The translations under genes and the position numbers were made by a program. From NCBI GenBank assembly GCA_964552955.1, contig CAZKIU010000002.1:62001-126000 (forward strand): a DNA stretch of 64,000 nucleotides, given 5' to 3'. Below the pieces are notes generated by a model. It saw only the letters and a list, made by a program, of their open reading frames with translations. It did not search any database and was not told the origin of the DNA. Origin of the DNA: UBA1413 sp964552955. Its GTDB lineage: Bacteria; Bacteroidota; Bacteroidia; Bacteroidales; Prolixibacteraceae. Below are positions 48,223-57,251 of this stretch, one piece after another. The first letter of the stretch is position 1. Each line of letters starts with the position of its first letter.

Positions 48223-50157
48223 CTACATCCGCCCGGGCATCGGGAATCCCTGTTCGGAATCGGGGACTTCCCGTTCCCTTTCCGAGTCGCGGCGGTTCTG
48301 TTCCTGCTGCTGTTTGAGGCGGAGTTCCTCCTCTTCCTTGTCGATCAGTATCTTGCGGAACGTGGGATCGGGTTTCAGGTCCCATTGGTACTGGTTGTCC
48401 CAGTTGGAACGGACCTTAACGATTTCGGGGAGGTAGGCGACCCGCTCGGGTTGCAGCCGGCTGGCAAAAACCCCGGGATCCCACCGGCCATTGCCGTTCC
48501 GGTCAAAAAAGACCCTGACCTTGTATTTGGCGGGACTCAGATAATCAAAGGTGACCTGCTTTTCCCCCCGGGCCGCTATGGTCCGTAACACCTTCTCCTC
48601 TTTGGAATTGTCGAGGAGCTGGGCGATAACGTTCTCTTCCGCAGCGGTCAGGTTCAGGATGATCCTTCCGTAATAGTCCTCTTTCTGGGTGGTGAACTGC
48701 TTTTTGACTTTCTGGCTGGCTACACCGTAGATATTGGTGCAGGCCGCAGAGTCTATTTCCAGAAGGTAGCTGGTTTCGGCCTCCCAGGGGAAGGCAATCC
48801 TGTAAGTGCGCCATTCGGTGGTGTCCCTGGTGATGACCGGTTGTACCTGGAGGGTATCCTTCTCTTTGAGGTGAAAGAGGCTGATGGTCTTAAAGTCGAA
48901 ACGGTCAACCGGTTCGGGCGTCTGCAGGAGAATGGGGAGGTTCAGGTCGAAGCCTCCGCCTTTGATGTTGTCAGTGAAATTGAATAAGGTGACCTGAGGG
49001 GTACCGTCCTCTTTTTTTCTTCGGCGGGTTTCCTGTTTTTCTTTTTCCGTGAACACCATGTCGACCGTATCGCGCTGGAGGAAGGTCTGCTGCAGTGAAT
49101 CGCGCTGGTTATAGGAGATCTCAAGCTGCAGTGTGTCCATGCGGGCCACCAGGGTGTCGGTGATCCATACGGTGAGGGAGTCCCATTCGGGGTTATTCTC
49201 AATGAGGTACCAATCTTCGGCCGTGTGGTTGAGGAGCCTGAGCCCGAGGGTGTCTTTGACCGGTTCCCCGAAGACGAAGGTGGATTTATAGCGGTTGTCG
49301 CGCACCGACTTGTTAAGGAACTGCTCAAAGAAATGCTCGGTGAAGGTTCTCAGGTAGATGGGGTCGGGCCTGAAGAGGGTATGACCGGTGATCAGCAGCG
49401 AGTCGGCGCCTACGGCCAGGGTATCGGGTTGAGCCACGAATTCGGCGGTGGGCACCACCAGCGAATCGCAAAAGGCAAATTCCTCGGCCCCCGGGTCATA
49501 CCGGAGGTTGTTATTGGCATCGTTAACGGCATAGAGGCTGTAACTCCCCGGTTTGATGTTGTCGAAGAGAAAAAGGCCCCGGCTGTCGGTGCGGGCGATA
49601 TAGTCGGGAATGGTACGGGTGACCGCGGTATCCTCAGAACTGGCATAGAGCATGACGATGATCTTCTCCAGCGGGTCGAGGCGGGCGCCATCCTTGACCA
49701 TGCCGGCCACCCGCAGGGTGTCGACCTGATCCCCGGTGCTGAAGAGCAGCCTCAGCCCCTGGTAAGGATTCCGCTCGTTGTTGTCAACCACCGAATTCTT
49801 GAAATCCATGGAGTAGGTCCTCCCCGGTTTCAGCTCTTCATTGAAGGAGACTATCAGCGATTTGGATTTGGTCCTCACCGAAGGACGCTTGGCCAGCGGC
49901 GGTGAAACCACCAGTTCTTCCGACACCTGGTCGGGTACTATGTACTCGTTGAAGGTCAGCCGCACCTCTTTTCCCGTGAAGCCGGTACTCCGCATGGCGG
50001 GAAGTGTCTCCACCAGAAAGGGGGGAATAGAGTCCCGGGGCCCTCCCGTGGGCATCCCCTGGTTGGCACACCTTCCGAATAATAACATCCCTGCCAGAAC
50101 AATGGCCGCCCCTTTGGCTAGCTGTTGCCCTGCAGTTCTCAGATAACGGTCATTCAT
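48223..50157 (-). CDS. Ig-like (Big_5) domain lipoprotein
   Basis: A 644-residue predicted lipoprotein. The signal segment GAAIVLAGMLLFGRC gives a lipobox-like LFGRC with Cys near residue 29. Residues about 40-140 form a Big_5 Ig-like domain (IPPFLVETLPAMRSTGFTG ... VRLTFNEYIV ... LKPGRTYSMDFKNSVVDNNE). Around 150-235 lies a carboxypeptidase-regulatory-like fold (DSRGLFLFDNIKPGSYSLYAVND). A similar RVFFDRNGNGRWDPG segment occurs near residue 575. The remainder is beta-rich. This is a widespread Bacteroidota outer-membrane or periplasmic family of unknown function. ATG at 50157. Confidence 0.8.
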   Translation of the reverse strand: MNDRYLRTAGQQLAKGAAIVLAGMLLFGRCANQGMPTGGPRDSIPPFLVETLPAMRSTGFTGKEVRLTFNEYIVPDQVSEELVVSPPLAKRPSVRTKSKSLIVSFNEELKPGRTYSMDFKNSVVDNNERNPYQGLRLLFSTGDQVDTLRVAGMVKDGARLDPLEKIIVMLYASSEDTAVTRTIPDYIARTDSRGLFLFDNIKPGSYSLYAVNDANNNLRYDPGAEEFAFCDSLVVPTAEFVAQPDTLAVGADSLLITGHTLFRPDPIYLRTFTEHFFEQFLNKSVRDNRYKSTFVFGEPVKDTLGLRLLNHTAEDWYLIENNPEWDSLTVWITDTLVARMDTLQLEISYNQRDSLQQTFLQRDTVDMVFTEKEKQETRRRKKEDGTPQVTLFNFTDNIKGGGFDLNLPILLQTPEPVDRFDFKTISLFHLKEKDTLQVQPVITRDTTEWRTYRIAFPWEAETSYLLEIDSAACTNIYGVASQKVKKQFTTQKEDYYGRIILNLTAAEENVIAQLLDNSKEEKVLRTIAARGEKQVTFDYLSPAKYKVRVFFDRNGNGRWDPGVFASRLQPERVAYLPEIVKVRSNWDNQYQWDLKPDPTFRKILIDKEEEELRLKQQQEQNRRDSEREREVPDSEQGFPMPGRM

Positions 50158-50309
50158 GTTGTCGTTCCGGTCAGATCTCTAAATAAATGGTGGTACAAAC
50201 ATACAAATTCCCTGAAAATCCTTTTTTATTCCCGTTTAGCTTTTATAATTTCCGGTGTTTTAATGCTACGTTTACAAGATCAAGCTGAAATCCATATCCG
50301 GACTTCAGT

Positions 50310-50330
50310 CCCGTCTTCGGGGAAGGCGGG
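50310..50330 (+). other. Hairpin in the rnr 5' leader
   Basis: CCCGTCTTC (50310-50318), loop GGG, GAAGGCGGG (50322-50330): a 9-bp stem with one G-U pair, 35 nt before the rnr ATG. The 208-bp gap upstream of rnr contains no exact -7 octamer on the plus strand. A 5' structure in an RNase R transcript could be a target for autoregulation; this is inference. Confidence 0.35.
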
Positions 50331-50365
50331 GAAGAACAGGGTTATTTCATTCAAATCTACATACG

Positions 50366-52549
50366 ATGTCAAAGAAAGATAAAAAAAAGAGCCGCAAGAT
50401 GGCGGCCTTTAATAAGAAAAACCTCAAGTCGGCCATTCTTTCGGTGATGTATGACGATCCCGTGAAACCTTTTAATTACCGTCAGTTGTCCACAACGCTG
50501 GGGATCACCGATGAGGAGTCGCGGAAGCTGGTGGTGGTGGTGCTCGATGAGTTGAAGGAAAGCGGTTACCTGGAAGAGATGGGGCGGGGTAAATACAGGA
50601 TGCGAACACGTGGGGGGACCATCACGGGGGTGGTGGACATGCAACCCACGGGATATGCCTACGTTCACAGTGATGAGGCGGAGACGCCCGTGTATGTCTC
50701 TGCCCGTAACCTGCTGCATGGCATGGCGGGCGACAAGGTGAGGGTTCATCTGTTTGCCCGGCGCAAGGGGCATGACCTGGAAGGGGAGGTCGTAGAGATC
50801 CTTGAACGCTCCCGGAAATCGTTTGTGGGAACCCTGGAGGTCACCCGCAACTATGCCTTTCTGGTGCCCACCGGGAAGGTCAGCTTTGACATCTTCATTC
50901 CTGCCGAAAACCTCCATGGGGCCAAAAACGGCCAGAAAGCGGTCGCCGAAATCACCGAATGGCCTGCCAATGCCAAAAACCCGGTGGGCGTCATCACCGA
51001 CGTGCTGGGCGATGCCGGCGTCCATGAAACGGAGATGCATGCTATCCTGGCCGAATACGAACTCCCGCGCCGTTTTCCCGAGAAGGTGGAGAAAGCCGCC
51101 GACAAAATCCCCGATACGATTCCTCCGGAAGAGTATGCCCTCCGGCGCGACTTCCGCAACGTGACCACCTTTACCATCGACCCTGCCGATGCCAAGGATT
51201 TTGACGACGCCCTCTCCCTGACGAAACTCGGCAACGGTAACTATGAGATCGGCGTTCACATCGCCGATGTGACCCATTACGTGAAACCCGGATCGATTCT
51301 CGATGAAGAGGCTTACGAACGGGGGACTTCGGTATACCTGGTCGACAGGGTGGTCCCCATGCTCCCCGAGCATCTCTCTAACGGAGTGTGTTCACTCCGC
51401 CCCAACGAGGATAAACTCTGCTTCTCTGCGGTCTTTGAAATCACCCCCGAGGGGAAGCTCCTCCATGAGTGGTTCGGGAAAACGGTGATCAACTCTGACC
51501 GGAGGTTCAGCTATGAGGAGGCCCAGGCCATCATCGAAACCGGCAGCGGTGATCTTTCAGAGGAGATATTGCTGTTGCATGGGCTGGCCCAGAAGCTGCG
51601 GGAAGCCCGTTTTAAGGGGGGAGCCATTGCCTTCGACCGGGTGGAACTGAAATTCGACATCGACGAAACCGGCCGGCCCCTGTCGGTCTTTTTCAAGGAG
51701 TCCAAAGAAGCCAACCAGCTGATTGAGGAGTTTATGCTGCTGGCCAACCGGAAAGTGGCCGAGTTGTTCGGTAAAGGAGGTGATAAAAAGGGACCGCGTC
51801 TCTTTGTGTACCGGATCCACGACCGCCCCGATGCCGAAAAACTGGAGAATTTCAATAATTTCATCCATAAGTTCGGATATGGGATTCAAACGGTCACGCC
51901 CCGGGGGGTGGCCGAATCGATGAACCACCTGCTGGAGAATGTCAGGGGCAAGAAAGAACAGAATGTGGTCGAGATGCTGGCCATCAGGGCTATGGCCAAG
52001 GCGGAGTATTCGGTGCGCAACATCGGCCATTATGGATTGGCCTTCGATTACTATACCCATTTCACCTCTCCCATCCGCCGTTACCCCGATATGATGGTCC
52101 ACCGTCTGCTGGAGAAAAACCTCGAGGGGGGAAGAGCCTCCCATACCGGCGATTATGCCGAGATGTGCCGTCACTCCTCCGAAATGGAAAGCCGCGCCGC
52201 CAATGCCGAACGGGCCTCGGTGAAATACAAACAGGTCGAATTCATGCAAGACCACGTGGGGGAGATCTTCTCCGGTACGATTTCCGGAGTGACCGACTGG
52301 GGCCTCTATGTTGAACTCGACAACAAAATCGAAGGGATGATTCCGGTCAGTCAGCTCGACGATGATTTTTATATTTTTGACGAGAAGAATTACCTCATCA
52401 GGGGGCGCCATACGGGCAGGATATTCCAGCTCGGCGACCCGGTGAAGGTGAAGATATGGAGGACCAACCTGGAAAAGAAACAACTTGATTTCCTGCTGGC
52501 TCCCGATAAAGATCCCTCAGGCAGCTCCCGGTCACAAGAGAAAAAATGA
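50366..52549 (+). CDS. rnr: Ribonuclease R
   Basis: A 727-residue 3'-5' exoribonuclease of the RNB family that degrades structured RNA. Order: Lys-rich start, a winged-helix region (about 30-75), cold-shock OB domains (about 80-230), the catalytic RNB domain beginning RNVTTFTIDPADAKDFDDALSL with the metal-binding Asp cluster, then GIQTVTPRGVAESMNHLLE and the HYGLAFDYYTHFTSPIRRYPDMMVHRLL signature, and a C-terminal S1 domain (VGEIFSGTISGVTDWGLYVEL). Complete and of normal length. A hairpin sits in the 5' leader. It is followed 51 bp later by a TetR gene with its own promoter element. Confidence 0.96.
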   Translation: MSKKDKKKSRKMAAFNKKNLKSAILSVMYDDPVKPFNYRQLSTTLGITDEESRKLVVVVLDELKESGYLEEMGRGKYRMRTRGGTITGVVDMQPTGYAYVHSDEAETPVYVSARNLLHGMAGDKVRVHLFARRKGHDLEGEVVEILERSRKSFVGTLEVTRNYAFLVPTGKVSFDIFIPAENLHGAKNGQKAVAEITEWPANAKNPVGVITDVLGDAGVHETEMHAILAEYELPRRFPEKVEKAADKIPDTIPPEEYALRRDFRNVTTFTIDPADAKDFDDALSLTKLGNGNYEIGVHIADVTHYVKPGSILDEEAYERGTSVYLVDRVVPMLPEHLSNGVCSLRPNEDKLCFSAVFEITPEGKLLHEWFGKTVINSDRRFSYEEAQAIIETGSGDLSEEILLLHGLAQKLREARFKGGAIAFDRVELKFDIDETGRPLSVFFKESKEANQLIEEFMLLANRKVAELFGKGGDKKGPRLFVYRIHDRPDAEKLENFNNFIHKFGYGIQTVTPRGVAESMNHLLENVRGKKEQNVVEMLAIRAMAKAEYSVRNIGHYGLAFDYYTHFTSPIRRYPDMMVHRLLEKNLEGGRASHTGDYAEMCRHSSEMESRAANAERASVKYKQVEFMQDHVGEIFSGTISGVTDWGLYVELDNKIEGMIPVSQLDDDFYIFDEKNYLIRGRHTGRIFQLGDPVKVKIWRTNLEKKQLDFLLAPDKDPSGSSRSQEKK

Positions 52550-52560
52550 GTTTTTTGACG

Positions 52561-52568
52561 TATATTTG
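52561..52568 (+). promoter_or_regulatory. Putative -7 promoter element for the TetR gene
   Basis: TATATTTG, exact TAnnTTTG, 32 nt upstream of the ATG at 52601. A purine-rich AGGGAG (52588-52594 region) lies between them as a possible ribosome-binding site. Confidence 0.45.
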
Positions 52569-52600
52569 TTCAACTAACATCTAATTGAAGGGAGTAGTAC

Positions 52601-53203
52601 ATGGACAATGCAACTGAAAACGGTTCCAAAAAAGATTTGAACCGTGAGAGCATTCTGAAGATAGCCCAGGAGATCTTCAGCAAATACGGCTACCGTAAGA
52701 CCACCCTCGACGATATTGCCAATGCCGTACGCAAAGGCAAAAGCTCACTCTATTATTATTTCAAAAGCAAGGAGGATTTGTTCCAGGCGGTGATTATGAA
52801 GGAGGTGGAGCTTCTGGGCAGGGAACTGGACAAGGTGGTGAACCGCAATACCGATCCGGTCGACAAGCTAAGGGATTATCTGCTGACCAAGATCACTACC
52901 TTCCGCAACCTGGCCAACTTTTACAATGCTTTGGAAAATGACGTGACCGCCATTGGTTTCATCGAAGAGATCAAGAACCGGTATGAACAGGACGAGATCA
53001 GGATGATTAAGCGCATCCTGATCGAAGGGGTCAGGAAAAATGAATTTGAGATTTACGATTTCAACCTGGCGGCCATAGGGATTACCATGGCCATCAAAGG
53101 GCTGGAGATGCCTCTGTCGGCCGGAACCTATGGCAATATGAACCTGGAGCGAAGCGTGGATGTGATCCTTAGGATCCTCTGCTACGGGATCATGAAACGC
53201 TAA
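52601..53203 (+). CDS. TetR/AcrR-family transcriptional regulator
   Basis: A 200-residue regulator. The N-terminal helix-turn-helix is clear: ILKIAQEIFSKYGYRKTTL then DDIANAVRKGKSSLYYYFKSKEDLFQAVI (residues about 18-62). The remaining all-alpha ligand-binding domain is of unknown specificity. TetR proteins often regulate a neighbouring efflux or metabolic operon; here the nearest candidate is the convergent kamA-ATP-grasp-GNAT operon, but no link is visible. ATG at 52601. Confidence 0.9.
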   Translation: MDNATENGSKKDLNRESILKIAQEIFSKYGYRKTTLDDIANAVRKGKSSLYYYFKSKEDLFQAVIMKEVELLGRELDKVVNRNTDPVDKLRDYLLTKITTFRNLANFYNALENDVTAIGFIEEIKNRYEQDEIRMIKRILIEGVRKNEFEIYDFNLAAIGITMAIKGLEMPLSAGTYGNMNLERSVDVILRILCYGIMKR

Positions 53204-53310
53204 GTGGGGTTGGACCGGTCAACAGGTGCAGGTCTCCCGTTTTCCTCTCCATTTTTACCCGGAAGTCATCTGCAGGCCCTGCAGGATTCCGGTGCGGCCT
53301 GTAAGGCCAC

Positions 53311-53790
53311 TTATATCAGGTTCTTTCTGAAGATCAATTTGGGATCGCCGGGGCCGTAATATTCCGGAAGAGAGGCTTCCAGGGTATACCCCCGCCGGTG
53401 ATAAAAGGCTACGGTGGGCTGGTAAAGGGCTCTTCCTGATGTCTCCACCCAGAGGATCTTCCCTCCTTTCCCGCGGGCCGTCTCTTCGGTGCGGGTAAGC
53501 AACAATGTGCCCAGCCCGCTGTTTTTAAGGTTCTCCTGCACCGCCAGCCAGTAAAGGTCCCACGAGTGAAGCGTGACCGGGTTGGGCCCGAAGTTGGCAA
53601 ACCCCACCAGTTGGCCCTCCTCCTCCAGCAGGCACCAGTAATAGCCTGAAGCCTCGCTTCCCTTCAGGAGGGTTTCCTCAAAAATGTCCATGACAACCTC
53701 GGTTTCGAAGGGGTAGAAAAACCCTGATTCGTCGAGGAGCTGCCTGATGGCGGGCTGGTCGGTTTCCCAAAGGTCAGTTCTGATTTCCAT
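53311..53790 (-). CDS. GNAT-family N-acetyltransferase (fourth gene of kamA operon)
   Basis: A 159-residue GNAT protein. It has an N-terminal region EIRTDLWETDQPAIRQLLDESGFF, the core strand LVGFANFGPNPVTLHSWDLYWLAV, the acetyl-CoA pyrophosphate loop as LKNSGLGTLLLTRTEETAR (motif A; the usual Q/RxxGxG/A reads LKNSGLG), WVETSGRALYQPTVAFYHRRGY and the closing strands. Its ATG overlaps the end of the preceding ATP-grasp gene by 17 nt. In archaeal and some bacterial ablAB pairs, a GNAT acetylates beta-lysine made by a KamA homologue. That is the closest known precedent, but the two ligases in this operon suggest a longer route. Confidence 0.85.
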   Translation of the reverse strand: MEIRTDLWETDQPAIRQLLDESGFFYPFETEVVMDIFEETLLKGSEASGYYWCLLEEEGQLVGFANFGPNPVTLHSWDLYWLAVQENLKNSGLGTLLLTRTEETARGKGGKILWVETSGRALYQPTVAFYHRRGYTLEASLPEYYGPGDPKLIFRKNLI

Positions 53791-54766
53791 AGCTTTGATG
53801 GTTCATGTGATGCAATATGCTTTGGATGACGGCAGGAAAGGAATAGCCTGCCCGGGCCGCAGCGGCCGTGAAGCCGCTGTCGGGTGAAATACAGGGATTG
53901 GCATTGGCCTCCAGGACAAAAACATTCCCCGCGCTATCGACACGCATGTCGACACGGGCATACCCTTTCAGTTCGAGGCATTCCCAGGTGGCCCGGGCCG
54001 CCGCGGATATGGCCTGGTAAAGAAGGGGATCCCCCTTCAGATCGGGAAATTCACGCAGGGTGTTCTCATATTCGAAGCTGCCAGGGCTCCATTTGGCATG
54101 GTAGTCTACGATCCGGGGCCGTTCCTCCCCGAAACCCCGGAAGATGATCTCTGCAAACGGCAGTAGTTCGGGCCCGTCACCCGTGTCGAGCATGCTGATG
54201 TTGAATTCCCTCCCTTCAATGTACTCTTCAATCTGCCAGGCCCCGTCGGGAAGGGTGGCCATAGCGGCCGGCAGTCCCCCGTCACAGGTGAATACCGAGG
54301 CGGCGGTGATCCCCGCGGAACCCTCTTCCCATACTGGTTTCAGGATGTATTTCTTTCCGGGCGTCAGCTGCCTCCCCTGGGAAGGAGAAAAAGCCTGCGG
54401 CACCCTGACCCCGTACTGCCGCAGCAACTTGTTGGTCAGCCGCTTGCTGGTGGTCAGAAACAACGCCTCCAAAGGATTCCCGGTATAAGCGATCCCTTCC
54501 ATGTTGAGAAGGGCCGGGATAAAATAGTTGAGCTCCCCCTTGTTCTGAATCGCTTCGGTGAGGTTGAAAACATGGGTCACCCCCGACGCTTTCAGACGGG
54601 CGATCTCATTCATGAAATCAGAACCGATGGCTACCCTGTCAACGCTGAGGCCCAGCTCCACCAGGGCTTTTTCAACCGCTTCCACCTGGTCGAGCACATC
54701 CCAATCGTCGGCCCCGCTTCCCGGAACCGGCGCATTGTAAAGCAGGGTAATGGCTGATATCGTCAT
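53774..54766 (-). CDS. D-Ala-D-Ala ligase-like ATP-grasp protein (third gene of kamA operon)
   Basis: A 330-residue ATP-grasp ligase-like protein starting at the ATG at 54766 (MTISAITLLYNAP). Ddl-like elements include VFNLTEAIQNKGELNYFIPALLNMEGIAYTGN split by a turn, ALFLTTSKRLTNKLLRQYGVRVPQ, YILKPVWEEGSAGI (ATP-binding Lys), WQIEEYIEGREFNISML, and the metal-binding end YARVDMRVDSAGNVFVLEANANPCI. The substrate is not D-Ala by any evidence here; ligation of an amino acid carboxylate to an amine is expected. It lies 58 bp after the first ATP-grasp gene, and its 3' end overlaps the GNAT gene. The frame extends 9 codons upstream of the chosen ATG. Confidence 0.85.
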   Translation of the reverse strand: MTISAITLLYNAPVPGSGADDWDVLDQVEAVEKALVELGLSVDRVAIGSDFMNEIARLKASGVTHVFNLTEAIQNKGELNYFIPALLNMEGIAYTGNPLEALFLTTSKRLTNKLLRQYGVRVPQAFSPSQGRQLTPGKKYILKPVWEEGSAGITAASVFTCDGGLPAAMATLPDGAWQIEEYIEGREFNISMLDTGDGPELLPFAEIIFRGFGEERPRIVDYHAKWSPGSFEYENTLREFPDLKGDPLLYQAISAAARATWECLELKGYARVDMRVDSAGNVFVLEANANPCISPDSGFTAAAARAGYSFPAVIQSILHHMNHQSYGNQN

Positions 54767-54824
54767 GTATGGTTTATGTAATGGGACATTCAATTGCTTT
54801 GAGGTAAATGCCGGGGTGCCCGTT

Positions 54825-55799
54825 TTATTCTTTGAGGTGGAGCCGTTTCAGGGCTGATTCCATGATCGTGGCGATGAGCTGCCGGTAGGAGATCCCCGCC
54901 ATCCGGGCCAGCATGGGCAGGTCGGAATGGATGGGGTGGAGGCCTGCCAGCGGGTTGGCTTCGATGAAGCAGAGGCGGCCGTGCCTGTCGTAACGCAGGT
55001 CAATGCGCCCCCCATCGGAGCCCCCCAGGGCATTCCAGGCTTTCAGGGTCACCACGGCACAGGCCGTCAGCATATCCCCGTCTACCGGCGCATAGCGCGC
55101 CAGGGTTTCATAGTGTTCCTTGACATCAAGAGAATAAACGGCCTCCTCACCGGCAAAGATCTCCATGGCCCCGATGACCTGCGCCGAAGGGCCCTGACCA
55201 GTGACGCCCACGGTAAACTCCCTGCCGGAAAGATATTCCTCCACCAGCGCCGGCTGATGGTTCTCCTTCCATATGCGGCTCACCGCCTCGCGGAGTGCCG
55301 GTAAATCCTCCACCCTGCTTTTTGCCGTGATCCCCTTGCCTGTGCCTTCCGACAAGGGCTTCACAAACACAGGAAACGGAGGATCCATGCGCTCCAGATC
55401 AGCCAGATCCCTGACCACATACCCCGGGGCTACCGGAACACCCTGTTCCGCTACTACCTGCTTGGCCAGATGCTTGTTGAGGGAAATCCCCAGCACCTCG
55501 CCGTTGCTGAAAACATAGGGGATGCGGTATTGGTCGAGGAGGGCGGGGACCACCGACTCACGGGAAGGGCCGTACAACCCCTCGGTGATGTTGAAGACCA
55601 GATCCCAGCGGTCACCGGCGGCCAAGGCTTCCACCAACTGGTAGACATTGCCAATACGGCAGGTCGTATACCCCAGATCTGCCAAAGCCTCTTCAATGGC
55701 GGCGACCGTCTCCTCCTTGTCGAATTCCGCGGTCTCCTCGGCGGTAAATCCACGATCGAGGTACCATGACCGCAGGTCAAAACACAATCCAATCACCAT
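54825..55799 (-). CDS. D-Ala-D-Ala ligase-like ATP-grasp protein (second gene of kamA operon)
   Basis: A 324-residue ATP-grasp protein paralogous in layout to the next gene. Features: VIGLCFDLRSWYLDRGF at the start, LVFNITEGLYGPSRESVVPALLD, SLNKHLAKQVVAEQGVPV, FPVFVKPLSEGTGKGI (ATP-binding Lys and Gly loop), VEEYLSGREFTVGV, and the Mg-binding GGRIDLRYDRHGRLCFIEAN then PLAGLHPIHSDLP. Overall this is the Ddl fold without the usual Ddl active-site signatures in full, so a different acceptor is likely. The start codon lies 2 bp after the kamA stop, implying translational coupling. Confidence 0.85.
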   Translation of the reverse strand: MVIGLCFDLRSWYLDRGFTAEETAEFDKEETVAAIEEALADLGYTTCRIGNVYQLVEALAAGDRWDLVFNITEGLYGPSRESVVPALLDQYRIPYVFSNGEVLGISLNKHLAKQVVAEQGVPVAPGYVVRDLADLERMDPPFPVFVKPLSEGTGKGITAKSRVEDLPALREAVSRIWKENHQPALVEEYLSGREFTVGVTGQGPSAQVIGAMEIFAGEEAVYSLDVKEHYETLARYAPVDGDMLTACAVVTLKAWNALGGSDGGRIDLRYDRHGRLCFIEANPLAGLHPIHSDLPMLARMAGISYRQLIATIMESALKRLHLKE

Positions 55800-55801
55800 G
55801 G

Positions 55802-57049
55802 CTAAAATCCGGGATAATAGAAGGTGTTGCCGAGGTAGTTGGTCATGGTAATCCCTTCGGGAGTGATCTCCCTGACATAATCGGGGAGGAGGGGTATTTT
55901 GCCTCCGCCGCCGGGGGCATCGATCACGAAATGGGGAATGGCGTACCCCGATGTAAAGCCCCTGAGGCTGCGGATGATCTCCACTCCTTTGGAGACGGGT
56001 GTGCGGAAGTGACGTGATCCGGGGACCAGGTCACACTGGTAGAGGTAATAGGGGCGCACCCTGATCTGGAGGAGGCGGTGCATCAGGGTTCTCATGGTCA
56101 GGGGGTCGTCGTTGATCTCTTTGAGCAGGACGGTCTGGCTGCCCAGAGGGATGCCGGCCGAGGCCAGGCGGGCGCATGCGGCGGCCGTTTCCTGGGTGAT
56201 TTCATCAGGATGGCTGAAATGGATGCTCATCCACAGCGGATGGAACCGCTCGAGCAGGGCCGTCAGTTCCGGGGTGATCCGCTGGGGCATGACCACCGGC
56301 ACCTTGGTGCCGATACGGATGATCTCCACATGGGGAATGCTCCTCAGACTGCTGAGTAAAAACTCCAGCTGGCTGTCGGCCAGCGTCAACGGATCGCCTC
56401 CGCTGATGAGGACATCCCTGATCTCAGGATGAGCAGCGATATATTCCAGGGCTTGCTGCCACTCTCCCCGGGAGGCATGGGCCAAACTGCCCACACTGTG
56501 AGAACGGGTACAATAACGGCAATAGGCCGAACAGACCTGCGTCACCAGAAACAACACCCGGTCGGGATAACGGTGCACCACGCCCGGTACCGGAGAAGAA
56601 CCCCCTTCGTTAAGGGAATCGCTTTTTTCTTCGGGCCAGGTCGTCAGCTCCTCCAGGGAGGGTACCATCATCCGCCGGATGGGATTCTCCGCGCCGCCCG
56701 ACAACATCAGGGAGAGATAATAGGGGGTGATCCGCAGCGGCAACCGGCCTTTGAGACTGGCCAGGGCTTCCCTCTCCCCGGCAGTGAGGTCCATAAATCG
56801 TGATAACGCTCCGGCGGTGGTCACTCCGTTGCGCAACTGCCACTTCCAGTCGTTCCACTCTGAGGGATCGGTAAAAGGATAAAAAGTGCGGAGAAAATGA
56901 GTAACCCGGTGGAGGTCTGTCTCTGAAGCCTGGGTATTTTGTAGCTTGGATAATCCGACGTTTTTACCGCCAGGCTCCTCCGGAGAGGAGCTGTCCGTGA
57001 GGCCGCCATCTGTTGCGGTGGCAGCAGCCTCGTGTGCCTTGAAATTCAT
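55802..57049 (-). CDS. kamA: Lysine-2,3-aminomutase-like radical SAM enzyme (KamA family)
   Basis: A 415-residue radical SAM/PLP enzyme. The [4Fe-4S] cluster cysteines are C173, C177 and C180 (VCSAYCRYC). D340 (YLYQCD), D377 (FVIDAPGGGG) and K384 (GKIPLLP) sit at the same spacing as the lysine-binding Asp293 and Asp330 and the PLP-binding Lys337 of clostridial lysine 2,3-aminomutase. An aminomutase acting on L-lysine to give beta-lysine is therefore the best guess. Glutamate aminomutases replace both acids. The first ~45 residues are an unaligned extension. First gene of a four-gene operon with two ATP-grasp ligases and a GNAT. A -7 octamer and an inverted repeat lie upstream. Confidence 0.9.
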   Translation of the reverse strand: MNFKAHEAAATATDGGLTDSSSPEEPGGKNVGLSKLQNTQASETDLHRVTHFLRTFYPFTDPSEWNDWKWQLRNGVTTAGALSRFMDLTAGEREALASLKGRLPLRITPYYLSLMLSGGAENPIRRMMVPSLEELTTWPEEKSDSLNEGGSSPVPGVVHRYPDRVLFLVTQVCSAYCRYCTRSHSVGSLAHASRGEWQQALEYIAAHPEIRDVLISGGDPLTLADSQLEFLLSSLRSIPHVEIIRIGTKVPVVMPQRITPELTALLERFHPLWMSIHFSHPDEITQETAAACARLASAGIPLGSQTVLLKEINDDPLTMRTLMHRLLQIRVRPYYLYQCDLVPGSRHFRTPVSKGVEIIRSLRGFTSGYAIPHFVIDAPGGGGKIPLLPDYVREITPEGITMTNYLGNTFYYPGF

Positions 57050-57116
57050 TCTTGCGTGTAAATCACAATAAGGTGTTTTCTTTTAAGGTTCCCATTTCAG
57101 GCGATCTATTTCTGAG

Positions 57117-57124
57117 CAAAAATA
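57117..57124 (-). promoter_or_regulatory. Putative -7 promoter element for the kamA operon
   Basis: The minus strand reads TATTTTTG, exact TAnnTTTG, 67 nt upstream of the kamA ATG. Confidence 0.5.
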
Positions 57125-57231
57125 GAGAATGTTTAATCCGATGTCGGGGAAGAAACGTAAAAAATAAACATTAGTTACACCAGGAGCAAGAATTATTGTA
57201 AAATATGTGAAAATCAACTCATTATCAAGCT

Positions 57232-57251
57232 CTGGCCTACCAGTAGGCCAG
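57232..57251. promoter_or_regulatory. Inverted repeat upstream of the kamA operon
   Basis: CTGGCCTAC (57232-57240) and GTAGGCCAG (57243-57251) are perfect 9-bp half-sites with a 2-nt centre. It lies about 110 nt upstream of the kamA -7 box and 92 nt downstream of the TIM-barrel gene stop. There is no U-run, so it is more like a dimeric operator than an intrinsic terminator. The rest of the 57050-57343 gap is AT-rich and empty. Confidence 0.4.
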
